A stretch of DNA of 64,000 bases from Panonychus citri (lineage: Eukaryota > Arthropoda > Arachnida > Trombidiformes > Tetranychidae): assembly GCF_014898815.1 (NCBI RefSeq), contig NW_026515406.1:1116001-1180000 (forward strand), given 5' to 3'. The stretch's first letter is position 1. Every line of letters begins with the position of its first letter. A model generated the notes under the pieces. The model saw only the letters and a list, made by a program, of their open reading frames with translations, was not told the DNA's origin and ran no database searches. Positions 25,101 through 36,845 of this stretch are shown piece by piece. A program made the position numbers and the translations under genes.

Positions 25101-27489
25101 AATAAATTGTGTATATAGATTACAATTGGAAGTTAAAGAGATAAAGGAAAAAGAAGTGATCACCACCTGATGATGATAGTTGATTGAGCTCTTCAACTTG
25201 AATCTTTTTAATGGCTACTTACAGGGAGAAAAGAAAATTCCTTCATCATCTGTTCTTCTATTGTATAAAATGTATCAACACCAGGAGAGAAGAAGATGAA
25301 AGCCACAATGAAAAAGAGAATAGAATTCAACAATTTCATCCAAGAGGAATGTTCAACAAGTGTATTGACAATGTGAGATTACAGAGAATTGGAAAAGCCC
25401 AAGATGATCTTAGTATGAATATCAATCCATAGGCCTAACTGAATTCTAACAACTTGTAACATTCAAATAAAATTTAAATCGAGAATCAAAGTCACTTAAT
25501 TAACAGAAATAATTAAATCAACGAAAAACAAACAATTTAGAAAATGAAAAACTAAAGAATTAAAAACAATTACAATTAAAGAAAAAAATGAAAAAAAAGA
25601 ACAAAAAATTGAATGAATATCGATTATGATCGATAGATGGGGCGAGTTTCGATTCGATTTTTAAATTGTTCTTCTAATCTTTTTAATCCAACAAGTGAAA
25701 GGGTTAATTTTCAATTCTTTTTAATTGTTGACAATTTAATTTCTTAATTGTAGGTGGTTTGGTTTACTGCTTTATTTCCTTATGTTGTTCTAATCATATT
25801 ATTAATCCGAGGAATTTGGTTACCTGGAGCTTTGGATGGAATCAAATATTACCTAACTCCTGATTTTAGTGCTCTTACCAAAGCAAATGTGAGTTTTTTT
25901 CTCCTATAAAATTGTTTAATTTTTTATCAATTTAGTTGATTTAATTGTTTTTCTTTTTTTGCGAATTATTTGTTTTTTTTTCTTTCTCTTTCTCTTCATC
26001 TCGTTTGAAAAGGTTTGGGTTGATGCTGCTACTCAGGTTTTCTTTTCTCTTGGACCTGGTTTTGGTGTTCTATTGGCATTTGCTTCTTACAATGAATTCC
26101 ATAACAATGTTTACCGTGATGCATTATTAACCAGTGCTGTTAATAGTGCAACAAGTTTCCTTTCTGGATTTGTTATCTTTTCAATTCTGGGTTACATGGC
26201 GAATAAAAGTAATCAGTCTATTCAAGATGTTGTCTCGGAAGGACCTGGATTAGTATTCGTTGTCTATCCCGAAGCTATTGCAACAATGCCTGGAGCACCT
26301 TTTTGGTCAATAATGTTTTTCCTCATGTTACTTACCCTTGGATTAGATTCCTCTGTAAGTCAATATTATCCAACAATCCATTTAAAATATTACATATCAA
26401 ATAATACTTTTCTCTTTTCTAAATCTAAATTCTTTTGTTTAGTTTGGCGGTTCTGAGGCTATTATTACTGCTTTAAGTGATGAATATCCATTAATCAAAA
26501 GGAATCGAGAAATTTTCGTCGCTTTATTATTTACATTCTATTTCTTTATCGGCCAATTTAGCTGTGCTCAGGTAGAAGGATTTTCCAATTCTCTTTTATT
26601 ATTATTTTTTTCTATTTCATAAGTAATTTAGATAAATGATTAATTGAAATTCACTTTCTCTTTCTAGGGTGGTGCATATGTGGTTCAATTACTGGACACT
26701 TATGCTGCTGGATATTCAATTCTTTTTGCAGTTTTCTGTGAATCTATTGCTGTTTCTTGGATTTATGGTAATCAATCAACATTTTTTTTTCTTTACTCAT
26801 CTTTTTTTATTCCATTGGCGTTAAAACTTTTCTGATTAATTTTATTATCTAGGCTATGATAGATTCTCTCGTAATTTAAAACGAATGCTTGGTTTTGAAG
26901 TTGGTTGGTGGTGGAAATTCTGTTGGGTCTGTATGGCTCCTGGATTTATCATGGTAAGATTAATTCTACCTTTTCGATTGCTTAAATCCTTAAATTACTT
27001 TATTACTATTAATATATTCAATGTTTAGGTAATTATTATCTATGGACTTGTAAGTTATGAGCCGTTAACTTATGGAGATTATAGATACCCAATATGGGCC
27101 AATATTTTGGGCTTTTGTATTGCTGCTTCTTCCGTTCTGTGTATACCAATCGTTGCCATTTATCAGATTCTAATTACTCCTGGAACTTTTCTTCAAGTAA
27201 GTAAAAAATTGACAATTTAATTTAGATTGAAATAAGAATAGGAGTTCATGCTATTGTCAGCAGAAAAGCTCATTATAATGATGATGATCTATCAATTCTA
27301 AAGTAAATTGTTTTTTTTTCTAATCATTATCTTTCTTGTTTTTTTTTCTAGCGGCTTAAGATATTGATTACTCCTTATGAAGATAGTCAAAAAATGAATC
27401 AACAACAATTTAACAAACCAAAAGAGCGGATATTTGATTCAACTAATACTTCCACAGGAGCAAATAAAGAAACTGCTGCTAATGTGTGA
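22198..27489 (+). CDS. SERT: Sodium-dependent serotonin transporter (SLC6A4-like)
   Basis: Plasma-membrane Na+/Cl- symporter that clears serotonin from synapses. Eleven exons (22198-22489, 23338-23472, 23535-23979, 24598-24736, 25754-25888, 26013-26354, 26443-26571, 26668-26767, 26853-26953, 27029-27196, 27352-27489) join in frame to 707 residues, with an SLC6 12-helix plan. TM1 reads GFAVDLSNVWRFPY, and Asp81 occupies the amine-binding position (human SERT Asp98). GISTSGKVVWFTALFPYVV and VFFSLGPGFGVLLAFASYN are closer to insect SERT than to dopamine transporters. EL2 starts at WNTINC and runs to EYFN, about 95 residues instead of about 30. It is Ser/Asn-rich with at least four Asn-x-Ser/Thr sites. 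The N-terminus is acidic and variable. Introns run from about 60 to 1017 bases. An NRF-6-like gene follows 2.6 kb downstream. Identity is strong; the start ATG is the first in frame after stops. Confidence 0.93.
24737..25753 (+). other. Long SERT intron 4
   Basis: One of the longest introns in the window (1,017 bases), purine-rich from about 24780 to 25640. It holds open frames on both strands, but none has a signal, homology or splice context that supports a nested gene. Confidence 0.6.
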
Positions 27490-27884
27490 CCTTTGCGAAA
27501 AAAGTTCAATGATTAACTTATTCACTCATCATTTTAATCATCACCAAATTAATCAATTGATATAAGCAAAAGTTTTATCAGGTGTAAACCTTATAGAGCT
27601 TGTAAATAATACTAATTAATGATTTATTAACTTGATGATTAGATGCGTTTAGCTTTAGTGGTTATTTACATTTTAAATGGACATTAATATGTAACATTAA
27701 CATCACATTTGGATGCAATTAATTTTCATTAATCTCGCTAAATCAAGTGAACATCATCATTTTCCTTTTTGTTAAGTTTTTTTTTTATTTGACGACAATT
27801 TAATTTCCTCCTTTTATTATTATACAAGATGATCAATGATATAAAACAATTTACATTAATTATCAATTCGACATCAACATGAGA

Positions 27885-27923
<39 letters not shown>

Positions 27924-30132
27924 AATTATTCATTAATATTCAACTAGTCTGATAATTAGTCAATCTACCAATTGAATATTCAACTTTAATTGTGTTTCTC
28001 CCTATCAGATAATAAGTTAATCCAGGAATTAATTTTATCTGAAAGTTATATTAGTTATAAAATACATTAACAGTTGACTTGATTAGCAAAAAAAAATCTA
28101 CTGATTCTTGTTTACTTATGTAACAATTATTATTACTATGAATGATAATTTTGTTATATTAATTAAAATATTAAAACAATTACCAACAATTACCAACGAT
28201 TATCTGTTTATAATTTTAATTTCCTTTGGGAAATTATCGTGAAATAATGTCTCTAATTTAATTAATGATATTTGAAGACAAGAGATCGGCCTTGCAAACA
28301 ATTAACTGATCGTATCGATTTGAATTAATCAGTTTAATTTGAAAACTAATTTTGATTAATCTCAATATCACAACTTTAAGATCAAGTTTTATCAAGGTTA
28401 AGTTTACCTTGGATTTTGTTGTTTAGATAATCAACTAATCATGATTAAGTTTAATGATTCCTTTATCTTAATTTAGTTATAAATCCAAACACTTTAGTAG
28501 CTTAATTGTATGGTAATTAATTAAATTGTGATAATTGTCATTGATTTTTGTTTACAAAGTGAAAAGTTTATTAAATTTTACCTGTAAATTGTTTTGTGTT
28601 GTGATCAATTAATCAATGATTATTGAATCAAATCTATTAGAATAATTAGATTGCTTTACTTAAGACTTTACTCTTTTTTTCTCTCTCATGATTGTAAATT
28701 ATTGTTGAATCATCATCATTTTAATAAAATTGTTACATTTAATTTAAGCAATGATTGTGAAAAATGATTAAATTGATTGTATAATTTGTAGGTCTGATTG
28801 ACTTTGATCAATATTGACTCTTAGAAATGAAAGAAGCCACTTCAAGATGTTTGATGTTAATCAAAGAAGTGATTAAACATAATTAATCCAGTAAACATGG
28901 ATTCCCAATTATTCATTTAATTGTCAAGCCCAAGAGGCAAAATTTCAACACAATCCATCAAATTGATTTTGAATAAATCCAATTAAAGTTAATAAACTTA
29001 TTGCAAAGGCAGGAAAGTGAATAATTTTTGGATATCAAGCTAATGACCCTTGTGTTAAGTGAAGAGCCAAGATGAACACTAATGAAGAATCAATTTTAAA
29101 TTGACAATTATCGTAAAAGAAAACAAGCAAGATGATCAATTTGAGTGAACAAATAAATTGATTGCTGATTAAAAAATGACAGATAAAACGACGAGAATAA
29201 TAAAGAATCGATCACTAAAACAATAGAAGTGATAGAGAAGAAAAAAATTGACCTTTTCAACCAAAAAACAACAACTAACATAGAGAAAGACAAGTTAAGA
29301 CAATCAGATGAAACCAATAAGCACGTAGACAATTAAAAAACAAACTCACATAGAAACAGAGATGATTAAATTAATGATTATGATGGACAACAATTAGAAA
29401 TGTTGATACAATTATCGAAAAGACAATAATCATAAACAGAGATGAAGAGAGGCTCAAATACTAAAAAAGAGAGACTGACAACACAATAGAAGAACAAATT
29501 CTCAAAGATGGTTGACAAAAACGAAAGAATCATTAACCCCGAAAATTAAGCGACGAACAAAAAAAAAAGAAATTAATTGAAACAATTCGACAATTAAAAA
29601 AAAGAACAACAATTAAAAACTAGTAAACAAATTAAAGAAAAGGGGTTGATCATAAATTGAGAAGAATTTATGAAATATGGAGAAAACCCTTGATGGAAAA
29701 AGAAAATTGTTCCAAAAGGAAGAAAAGAAAACGATTGAGTAATAATTCCAATAATTAACCTTGTAAGTGTTTTGAACTAACTGATTTCATTTGATTTTCT
29801 TCACCATCATCATCTTTTTCTTCTTCTTCTCTTCCATTTTTCCAACATCGTCATCACCATGAATCGTTAATTATCAGCCCCTGGAGCAATTAGAATGGCT
29901 CATTGGTAAATTGGAACATCATTCTGTTAGTATCTCTTTTTTTTAAGGAAAATCCAACAACCAGTTTCTATGTGATTTCTCACTTAATCTTATATCTGTT
30001 GTATTATCTTTTTCTCACTCTCTCTCTCTCTCTCACTCTCACTCGTCTGATAGTTTTGTTTTTGCTCAAACAATTTGTTCCCATTTGAGTTTAATTCTGT
30101 AATTGTCACAATCGTCAGTGTCCAAGGCAATT
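27490..30132. other. Intergenic, no gene seen
   Basis: About 2.6 kb between SERT and the NRF-6-like gene. It has a CT microsatellite at 27889-27917. A strongly purine-biased stretch (about 29110-29720) on the plus strand gives Leu/Ser/Phe-rich open frames on the minus strand; I do not take these as genes. A CT run at about 30017-30040 lies just upstream of the next gene. Confidence 0.5.
27889..27917. repeat. (CT)n microsatellite
   Basis: About 14 CT units downstream of SERT. Confidence 0.9.
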
Positions 30133-33100
30133 ATGTTCCTGTTCCTGTCAACCTTTGGTAATCTCTGGTTAGGGATTACAAGGAGCCTTTTGTTAACCCT
30201 TTACTTGTTTACTTTTATTAATTGTTGTTACTCTTGGTCATTACCTGGTAATATAAGTTCATCAACTCATTCATTGAACAGAACAATTGATTTCAATAGG
30301 AAACAAGCGATTCTCACAAGGTCTGGATTCACTCAAATTTTGTATAATTACATTGATTCCGATGTTGATCAATTGCACATCAATCAAGTCACCTCTAAAT
30401 GTATCGACAGTTTAATCAATTTAAATCGATCTCTTGAAAATGGTAGTCCATGGGCTTTCAAAAGTAAGTTAAATCATTCTCGTAACCAACAATTTCTTTA
30501 ATAATAATGTGTATTAATTACTTTCCATGTTATTAAACAATTTTAAGTGTTGGATGCTTCCGGTCGAGCTCCTATTGATTTAACTGGTTTTGGTTATGTT
30601 GATATGGGAAATTTTGACCAATGTTTACAAATCGACTGGATTAATTTCTCGGGATATAAAGAGGTTGGTCAACATTGTCTCACCTCAGTTGTTCCTAATC
30701 CCCCTAATCCTGGAACCGCCGCGGATTTGTTTACATCTAGTAAGATATTGTTGGATTATGATGAAGGATATTCACTGAGAATAGGATTTTGTATACCCTC
30801 AAGTTGCTCTCAAACTGATCTGAAGATCATCTTAAACAAAGGTAAATCTTTTCCATCAAATTCCACAATTTGAAATTCTGTTGATTACCATGGAAATTTG
30901 GAAAGTTTCTATTGTTTCCCCCAATGAATATAATTATATCGTAACAATTAGCTGATTTATCTTTAAAATTCTGTTTTTTAATCAGCTTTGGAACCATATT
31001 CATGGAGTGTATTAAGAGTTGATACTTGTCAGATCTCTAAATCGTTCAGTGAAAAGTTCTGGGCTGCTCCGTCTTCCCAAAAGATCAGCTTGTAAGTTGT
31101 GTTATATTATACATTTTGTGGACAATTAATAATTAAGAGAGATAATTTTAATTGACTGATTAACTGTATTTAATTTCAGCCTCTTGTTAAGTGCATTTGT
31201 CTCCCTTGTTGCCTATGCAACATGGAAGGACATCTCAACCCATGGTCACCATGATAACAACTCTGAGAAAAAGAGTAAACAACAATCAATTGATAACAGT
31301 GATACCAATCAATGGATTCATAGTTTCTCAATTGTAAATAATTGGAAAAAACTGATAGAACCGGATAAGGAAATGATTAAATGTCCAACATTATCAAAAT
31401 TCACTTTAACTCAACATTTTGTTGTTTTACATTTTCACGCAGTCGTTTGGCCAATGATGACCAATGCCGTTACCCTTTATGGTAAATAAGTTTACCTGTT
31501 TTCCACAATGAAAATTATAAATCAACTAATCATCTTCTTGTTCATCCTTTCATCCATTCAACAATTAACATCTATCAACATTTGTTCACCTAAAAAGCCA
31601 TTGGTAATCCGTTTGTCCGATACAGAGACAGTCAACTGATTCGAAATTTATTCGGTGAATGGTTCATGGATGGTCTTTTTGCTTATGCGTAAGTTTTATC
31701 TTATCCCTTGTAACCCTTTAACCTTTTTCTTGATGGAGATAAATAATTATATTCCGATCGTTATCCTTTCCATTGATTTCAATTCTCTCCAAGAATCAGG
31801 AGATCTCTCAAATGAGTAAAATAGCCACTTCAGCATATACTCAACGGATTATTGCTAAAACTTTTGTAATATCAGTTACATTTTGTGTTACCTGTTATCG
31901 TTGGGAATTGATTGTGTAAACATGATGCACTTGTAGCTTATGATATCATGATGATTACATGATATCCTTTTTCCTTTCCTGAGAAATATACAAATAAGAG
32001 ATGAAGAAAATTGAATCAATGTATCATTATTATCAAATCTTTTTGTTTGTCACAATGGAGCAAATTTTAATTTTCTTGTTTGTCACAATTTCTTTCAGCG
32101 GATTCAACAAATCATTGGAACTTTGGAAAAAAATTACACCTAAAACACCAATTTGGCGTATCTTCAGTATCATCTTCTGGAAGATGTTAATGTAAGACAT
32201 GTAAATGATCACTGACCATCACTGTTCTCAGTGATTAACAATTAATTTTTGAATAATTGTCATTTGTTTTTCATGTTATTTCCTCTTTTTTTTTTGTTCA
32301 TTAGACTCAATTCACTTTTCTGTATAATGATCATGGCGGAAATAGTTACACCATTGTTTTCCTATGGACCTTTTGCCTCATTGATTGCTGAAAGAAAAGC
32401 TGAAGTTTGTTCTAGAACATATCTAGCGAATCTCCTCTTCTACCAAAATTATCTTGGTAATATAGATAAAGTTGTATGTTTTCCAAGTTTAACTAATTAT
32501 CATTATTTTTTTTTCTGCTACAAATTGATTACGAGAAAATCATTTATCAACTTTAATCACAATTTATTTGAAACTTTTTCTATTCAGTGTAATGCTCATT
32601 CATGGTCAGTCGCAGCTGAATATCAACTTATTTTCTTTCTCGCTGGTTTGGTTTGGCTTTTCAAACGATCACCTAGACTTGCATTAACTTTGAACATGAT
32701 GGTTTGTTTTGGTGGGTTAGCTTACGTTGCTCGAGTATTTTACATGAATGATTTGTCTCCTCATCCACTTGCCCGAGGCTTTCATCCAAGGTAACCATTT
32801 CACAATCATGTTTACATTAATTTCTCACTTTAAATCTACTTGTTTTAACTTTTGGTTTCTCCTCTCAAGTATTTTAGCAAAATGGGCTGAATTGGTATAT
32901 TTACCATCAGAAATGCACCTATGGCTTTATCTCAGTACACCCATGATTGTATATGTCATCATGAATCCATCTTTATTCAAATTTACAAAGGTAAACCATT
33001 TCCATAACATTCTACTGTCAAGATCAGTGAATAAAGGTGATTTCTTTTTCTATTTTCCAGTTTTTCGACGACAATTCATCAAAAGTAAAACGTAGCCTTT

Positions 33101-33789
33101 ACTTTTATGGAATTGCAATGATATTTTATCCATATATATGGTCATCATCCTTAAGCTCATATGAGTCTCGATTATTTGCTTCGATTTATGTTGTTATTTA
33201 CCGTTTGCTCACTGGACTTTTCTATTTTGTTCTGGTTCTCGGTCATGCAGATGAATTCCGACAATATTTTGGAACAGAATCTTCCAAATCATCCGAGATA
33301 ACTAATAATAATAACAATAACAATTCAACTCCATGTAATGAAGATACTCTCCATTCTAATGGTATCATCAAATCAACTGAAACTACACAAAAGGTTAATC
33401 AATCGCAACCAACCAATAATTGTGAAAAATACAAACTAGAACCAAGTCAATATAAAATAATTCACATTGCAACAGTTATATTCAAATCGACGTATTGTAT
33501 TCATATTCCTGTTTTGATCTGGTACTACAGTCAACACAAATGGCCAGTTCTAACAACTCAAGAATGGGTAAATATTACAGAGACGATGGACAATTTAAAT
33601 TTCTTGCTCATTCTAATCAATATTATTTTTCTCTTACCTTTTTAGATTTGTCACTTATTCTTAACGGTTTTCCTTTCTATTGCAAGTGGATTTGTCTTTT
33701 ATTTATTCATCTTGGGACCATTCAACAATTTAGTCGACTTAATTAAACCAAAACAGAGGATGAACAATGAACGACTCAAGAAGGAATAA
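30133..33789 (+). CDS. NRF-6-like membrane acyltransferase (copy A)
   Basis: Member of the family of C. elegans nrf-6/ndg-4 ('nose resistant to fluoxetine'): a luminal NRF domain followed by an acyltransferase-3-type multi-pass domain. In worms these affect lipid or yolk transport and drug uptake; the reaction is unknown. Eleven exons (30133-30463, 30548-30841, 30986-31091, 31180-31481, 31598-31688, 32099-32191, 32305-32473, 32588-32790, 32870-32990, 33061-33567, 33646-33789) give 786 residues. A long hydrophobic leader is followed by the NRF domain (about 80-245), with CIDSLINL, MLDASGRAP, GNFDQC, GQHC and CIPSSCSQ. Acyltransferase helices follow, including AHSWSVAAEYQL. A poly-Asn loop lies near residue 650. 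Exons 6 and 7 (93 and 169 bases) and phases match copy B at 55036-57755. The 114-base intron at 32474-32587 is in frame without stops. Confidence 0.9.
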
Positions 33790-34406
33790 TCTTGCTTGAC
33801 GATTAACAATTAGATCAAATAATATTAATGTTCAACATAAACGGGCCACTAAAGTGTTCAGTTGGCAAACTCAACAAGATTTACCTGTTGATTTCATATT
33901 GATAAGATTTCATCCACCTCAAGACTCATTTTAATTCCCGACTTTTCATCTGTGTTTATAAAAATCTCAATTAATCAGTTATACAATTTATCTATGCATT
34001 TGAAATGATTTATACATCTAAATCAAATTGTGTCTATTTAAATAATAATCATTTCTTTGGACTGTTAATTATCTTGTAACCTTTTTTAAAGTACAAAATT
34101 CAAAGCAATCAAAAAACACAAGATATTAAATTTTTATACAAATTTTATTCAAACAAATTGTTTCATTGTTGAGATTGATTTCATTTCATGTGATAAATTG
34201 ATGATAGTTATGACATTAATCAATCAAATTATTAGATAATTTTGTTGATTTGTAAAAGGATCATTAAGTTTGATTGATTGAACAATCGAATGACAAAGGA
34301 TAATTGTCACTAGTTAATTGTTGCCCGGGCAAAATAATTGTTTCTAATTGCACCTGATTGAAAAGTTTCAGTTCTATTAGATCCTAGAGTTTAAGTCAAC
34401 TACTAA
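33790..34406. other. Intergenic, no gene seen
   Basis: About 600 bases between the NRF-6-like gene and the PLAT-like pair, AT-rich, holding the 3' UTR of the former. No exon was supported. Confidence 0.5.
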
Positions 34407-34413
34407 TATAAAT
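34407..34413 (+). promoter_or_regulatory. TATA box of PLAT-like gene A
   Basis: TATAAAT lies 78 bases upstream of the ATG at 34491. The paralogue at 35606 has the same heptamer at a similar distance, which supports both. Confidence 0.6.
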
Positions 34414-34490
34414 AGTCCTTAGAGTTAATTGTTAAATTATCAATACCTTTTGCTTTGATTAACTTCACCGAGTCGTTAATATTATTGAAA

Positions 34491-35170
34491 ATGTATTCAT
34501 TGTTTGTGATTACTTTAATTGTTTCAACACAGTTATTATTTGGTGGGGCCATACAAACAGAATATCAAAAAGGTAAACATAATTTAAATTGTTACGATGA
34601 TAATCAACTAATTAACTCTCTGCTATTAAGACGGAATCAGACATTCATATACCGTTGAATTGAGGACTGGACCCATGGAAAAAGACCCTGTACCAGTGTC
34701 ACTTAGTTTGGTTTTGTTGAAAGAAATTCCCAATTTAGGACAATCAGGAGACTTTGCTCAATTATCATCATCGTAAGTACCAATAATCATGTTGATTGAT
34801 TATCGGGTAACTTTTTGTCTCTTCATTTAATTTAGATTCCAGTTTAAGGCCAATACCAAGTATCAATTCGATTTCGAATCTGATATGCCTTTTAATCAAA
34901 TTGATCTTTTTTCAATCGAATGGGTCATTTTGGCTGATGCCGAAGAAGGAAATGATTCAGTTGTCTTCGAAACTGGAAAAATCACTGAAACTACACCTTC
35001 AATGTAAGAAACTCGAATACGAGCTAACAATTAACCTGATTAATTATCTAATTGATTGAATTGTTTTCGCAATTCTTAGGAAACCTTCACGTAAGCTATT
35101 CTGTACAAACAAAGAGTACGAATCTTTCGTAATGGGTGGAATGGGTTCTGCAATTTTCTGGCCATGTTAA
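34491..35170 (+). CDS. Secreted single-domain PLAT-like protein A
   Basis: Four exons (34491-34572, 34631-34772, 34836-35003, 35080-35170) give 160 residues. MYSLFVITLIVSTQLLFGG is a signal peptide. The mature chain looks like a lone PLAT/LH2 beta-sandwich, as found at the C-terminus of pancreatic-type lipases. An opening HSYTVELRTGP strand is followed by FQFKANTKYQFDFESDMPF, then QIDLFSIEWV. It ends with a Cys in KLFC and a terminal Trp-Pro-Cys, as the lipase PLAT ends in Pro-Cys. The two cysteines probably pair. There is no lipase catalytic domain, so it would bind a lipid or protein partner rather than cut. Exons 2 and 3 have exactly the same length as in gene B. Introns are 58-76 bases. 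The PLAT call rests on pattern, not search. Confidence 0.7.
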
Positions 35171-35223
35171 ATTGCTCCTCTAAGGATCTTTAATTGTGCT
35201 CACAATTAACTCGAAAATGTTTC

Positions 35224-35233
35224 AATAAATAAA
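35224..35233 (+). terminator. Tandem AATAAATAAA polyadenylation signal, PLAT-like gene A
   Basis: Two overlapping AATAAA hexamers begin 54 bases after the stop of gene A. Confidence 0.65.
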
Positions 35234-35545
35234 ATTTAAATCTGCAAATTGAATTTTCATTTCAAGTTCTCCCGTTATTCATAACAATCGTATAATTTTA
35301 AGCATAAATCTTAGATCTGAAGGGAAGATATCAAATTATGATAATATTTTTCCAATGAATCGGTTATGATAATATAATCACAATTAATACGATAATTTCA
35401 ATTGTATTTACAACAATTGATAACATTACAATAGCTTATTCAGACGTATTAACTTTGGAGCAAATCAATTGTTGATTACAAGTTTAATTTGATTGTAATT
35501 AGTTGCACCTGAACGCTAAACTTGATATCCCTTGATTGTCTTTAT

Positions 35546-35552
35546 TATAAAT
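35546..35552 (+). promoter_or_regulatory. TATA box of PLAT-like gene B
   Basis: TATAAAT lies 54 bases upstream of the ATG at 35606, matching the element of gene A. Confidence 0.6.
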
Positions 35553-35605
35553 TGATTAATTTCAACAAGTAACAACTCATCAGCAATTAAAAGTGAAAAA
35601 AAGAA

Positions 35606-36303
35606 ATGAAAATGTTTTCATCAATATTGTTTACGATTGTAACTTGTTTGATTGTTTCAACTCAATCAATGGATGCTGAATTAGACCGACCAGCAGATTA
35701 TGAAAGAGGTAAGAGTGAAATTAATTGTTAATTGGCTCTACTAATTGTTCAAACTAATTGTTAGATGGTATTCAACATTCATATCATGTTGAATTCATAA
35801 CTGGACCAATGGACTATCAGCCTAAACCAATGCCGATTACTTTACTTATGTTGAAAAAGGTTAATAATTATGAAGGAGTAGGAGATGGAGTTGATTTATC
35901 ACCATCGTGAGTATCTATTACAATCACTTTAATTGTTAACTGTTTTAATTGTTAACCGTTTTCGAATCTAATTTAGATTCCAATTCAAAGCAAATTCAAA
36001 GTATCAATTTGATATCAAAACCGATATGCCTTTTGATCAAATTGATTACATTGTTCTTGAATGGCAAGACTTAGGTGAGATTTATGGAGCTGTTGCTGAT
36101 ATTAATTTCGATACTGCAACAATTACTCAAACTACAATATCAATGTAAGTAGTTTATTATAGTAATTAACTAGAATTATTCATTAATATATATCTTCTTC
36201 TTTTATTATTATCAGTCTTTCGTCGAGTAAAAAATTCTGTGCTGACAAATCACCACGAAACGTAGTTGGAAGTATTGGTGGAGCGACTTTTTATCCGTGT
36301 TAA
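35606..36303 (+). CDS. Secreted single-domain PLAT-like protein B
   Basis: Tandem paralogue of gene A, 435 bases downstream. Four exons (35606-35708, 35765-35906, 35977-36144, 36216-36303) give 166 residues. The signal peptide is MKMFSSILFTIVTCLIVSTQS. The mature chain begins after an acidic linker with DGIQHSYHVEFITGP, continues FQFKANSKYQFDIKTDMPF, and ends KKFCADKS... with a terminal Tyr-Pro-Cys. Intron positions and phases (1, 2, 2) equal those of A. Core strands are conserved while surface residues differ, so the pair is old enough to have diverged. As with A, the fold is like the lipase C-terminal PLAT domain and no catalytic part is present. Spacing and separate TATA boxes mean independent transcription. 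Confidence 0.7.
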
Positions 36304-36845
36304 TTGTCATAAAAATTAACTGAAACGATTTGGTTTATCTAATTTCCTATTAAATTTTCAATTTACTATCCCAAGGTTGTCAATTTTGAGTATTAACATT
36401 GATTTTCAATCAGATAAGAATTGAAAAACAATTGTAACAAATGACTTTGATTCTGTTATCAATATCAATCAAACCAGGGGATGAGATTCAGAACAATTGA
36501 AATCGATAAGCATGAAGATTGTTAATCATAAAAGTTAACGAATCATCAGAGACTAGAGTTAACTTTTGTTACGAAATAATTAACAATATTATTGATCTTC
36601 ATTCTCTTGAAATTAACTAATACAAATATTCAATTGGAACTGTTGTTTATTAAGAGCTTCAACTCCAATCAAGAAGTATTCAGATGATTGATTCTATTGA
36701 TAATATTTATCGATTGATTTTAGTGGAAAAAAAAGATTTCAGTTTACATATTCGAGTTCGAGTGATTCCTTTGGTTTCATCTGTTGGAGGTTTCATGTTA
36801 CCCTTTCGGTGGGTTGAATTTGGTGGTCATCGCCATTGCCGATTG
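36304..36845. other. Convergent intergenic stretch, no gene seen
   Basis: About 540 bases holding 3' UTRs of PLAT-like gene B (+) and the DEG/ENaC relic (-). The open frame near 36784-36878 lies opposite the channel gene and is not credible. Confidence 0.5.

Noticed and set aside
25211..25432. Possible nested gene in SERT intron 4
   Set aside because: Lies inside a purine-rich intron, has no signal or family feature, and flanking exons splice across it.
29108..29332. Hydrophobic 74-residue open frame on the minus strand
   Set aside because: It mirrors a purine-rich plus strand; no credible start context or neighbours.
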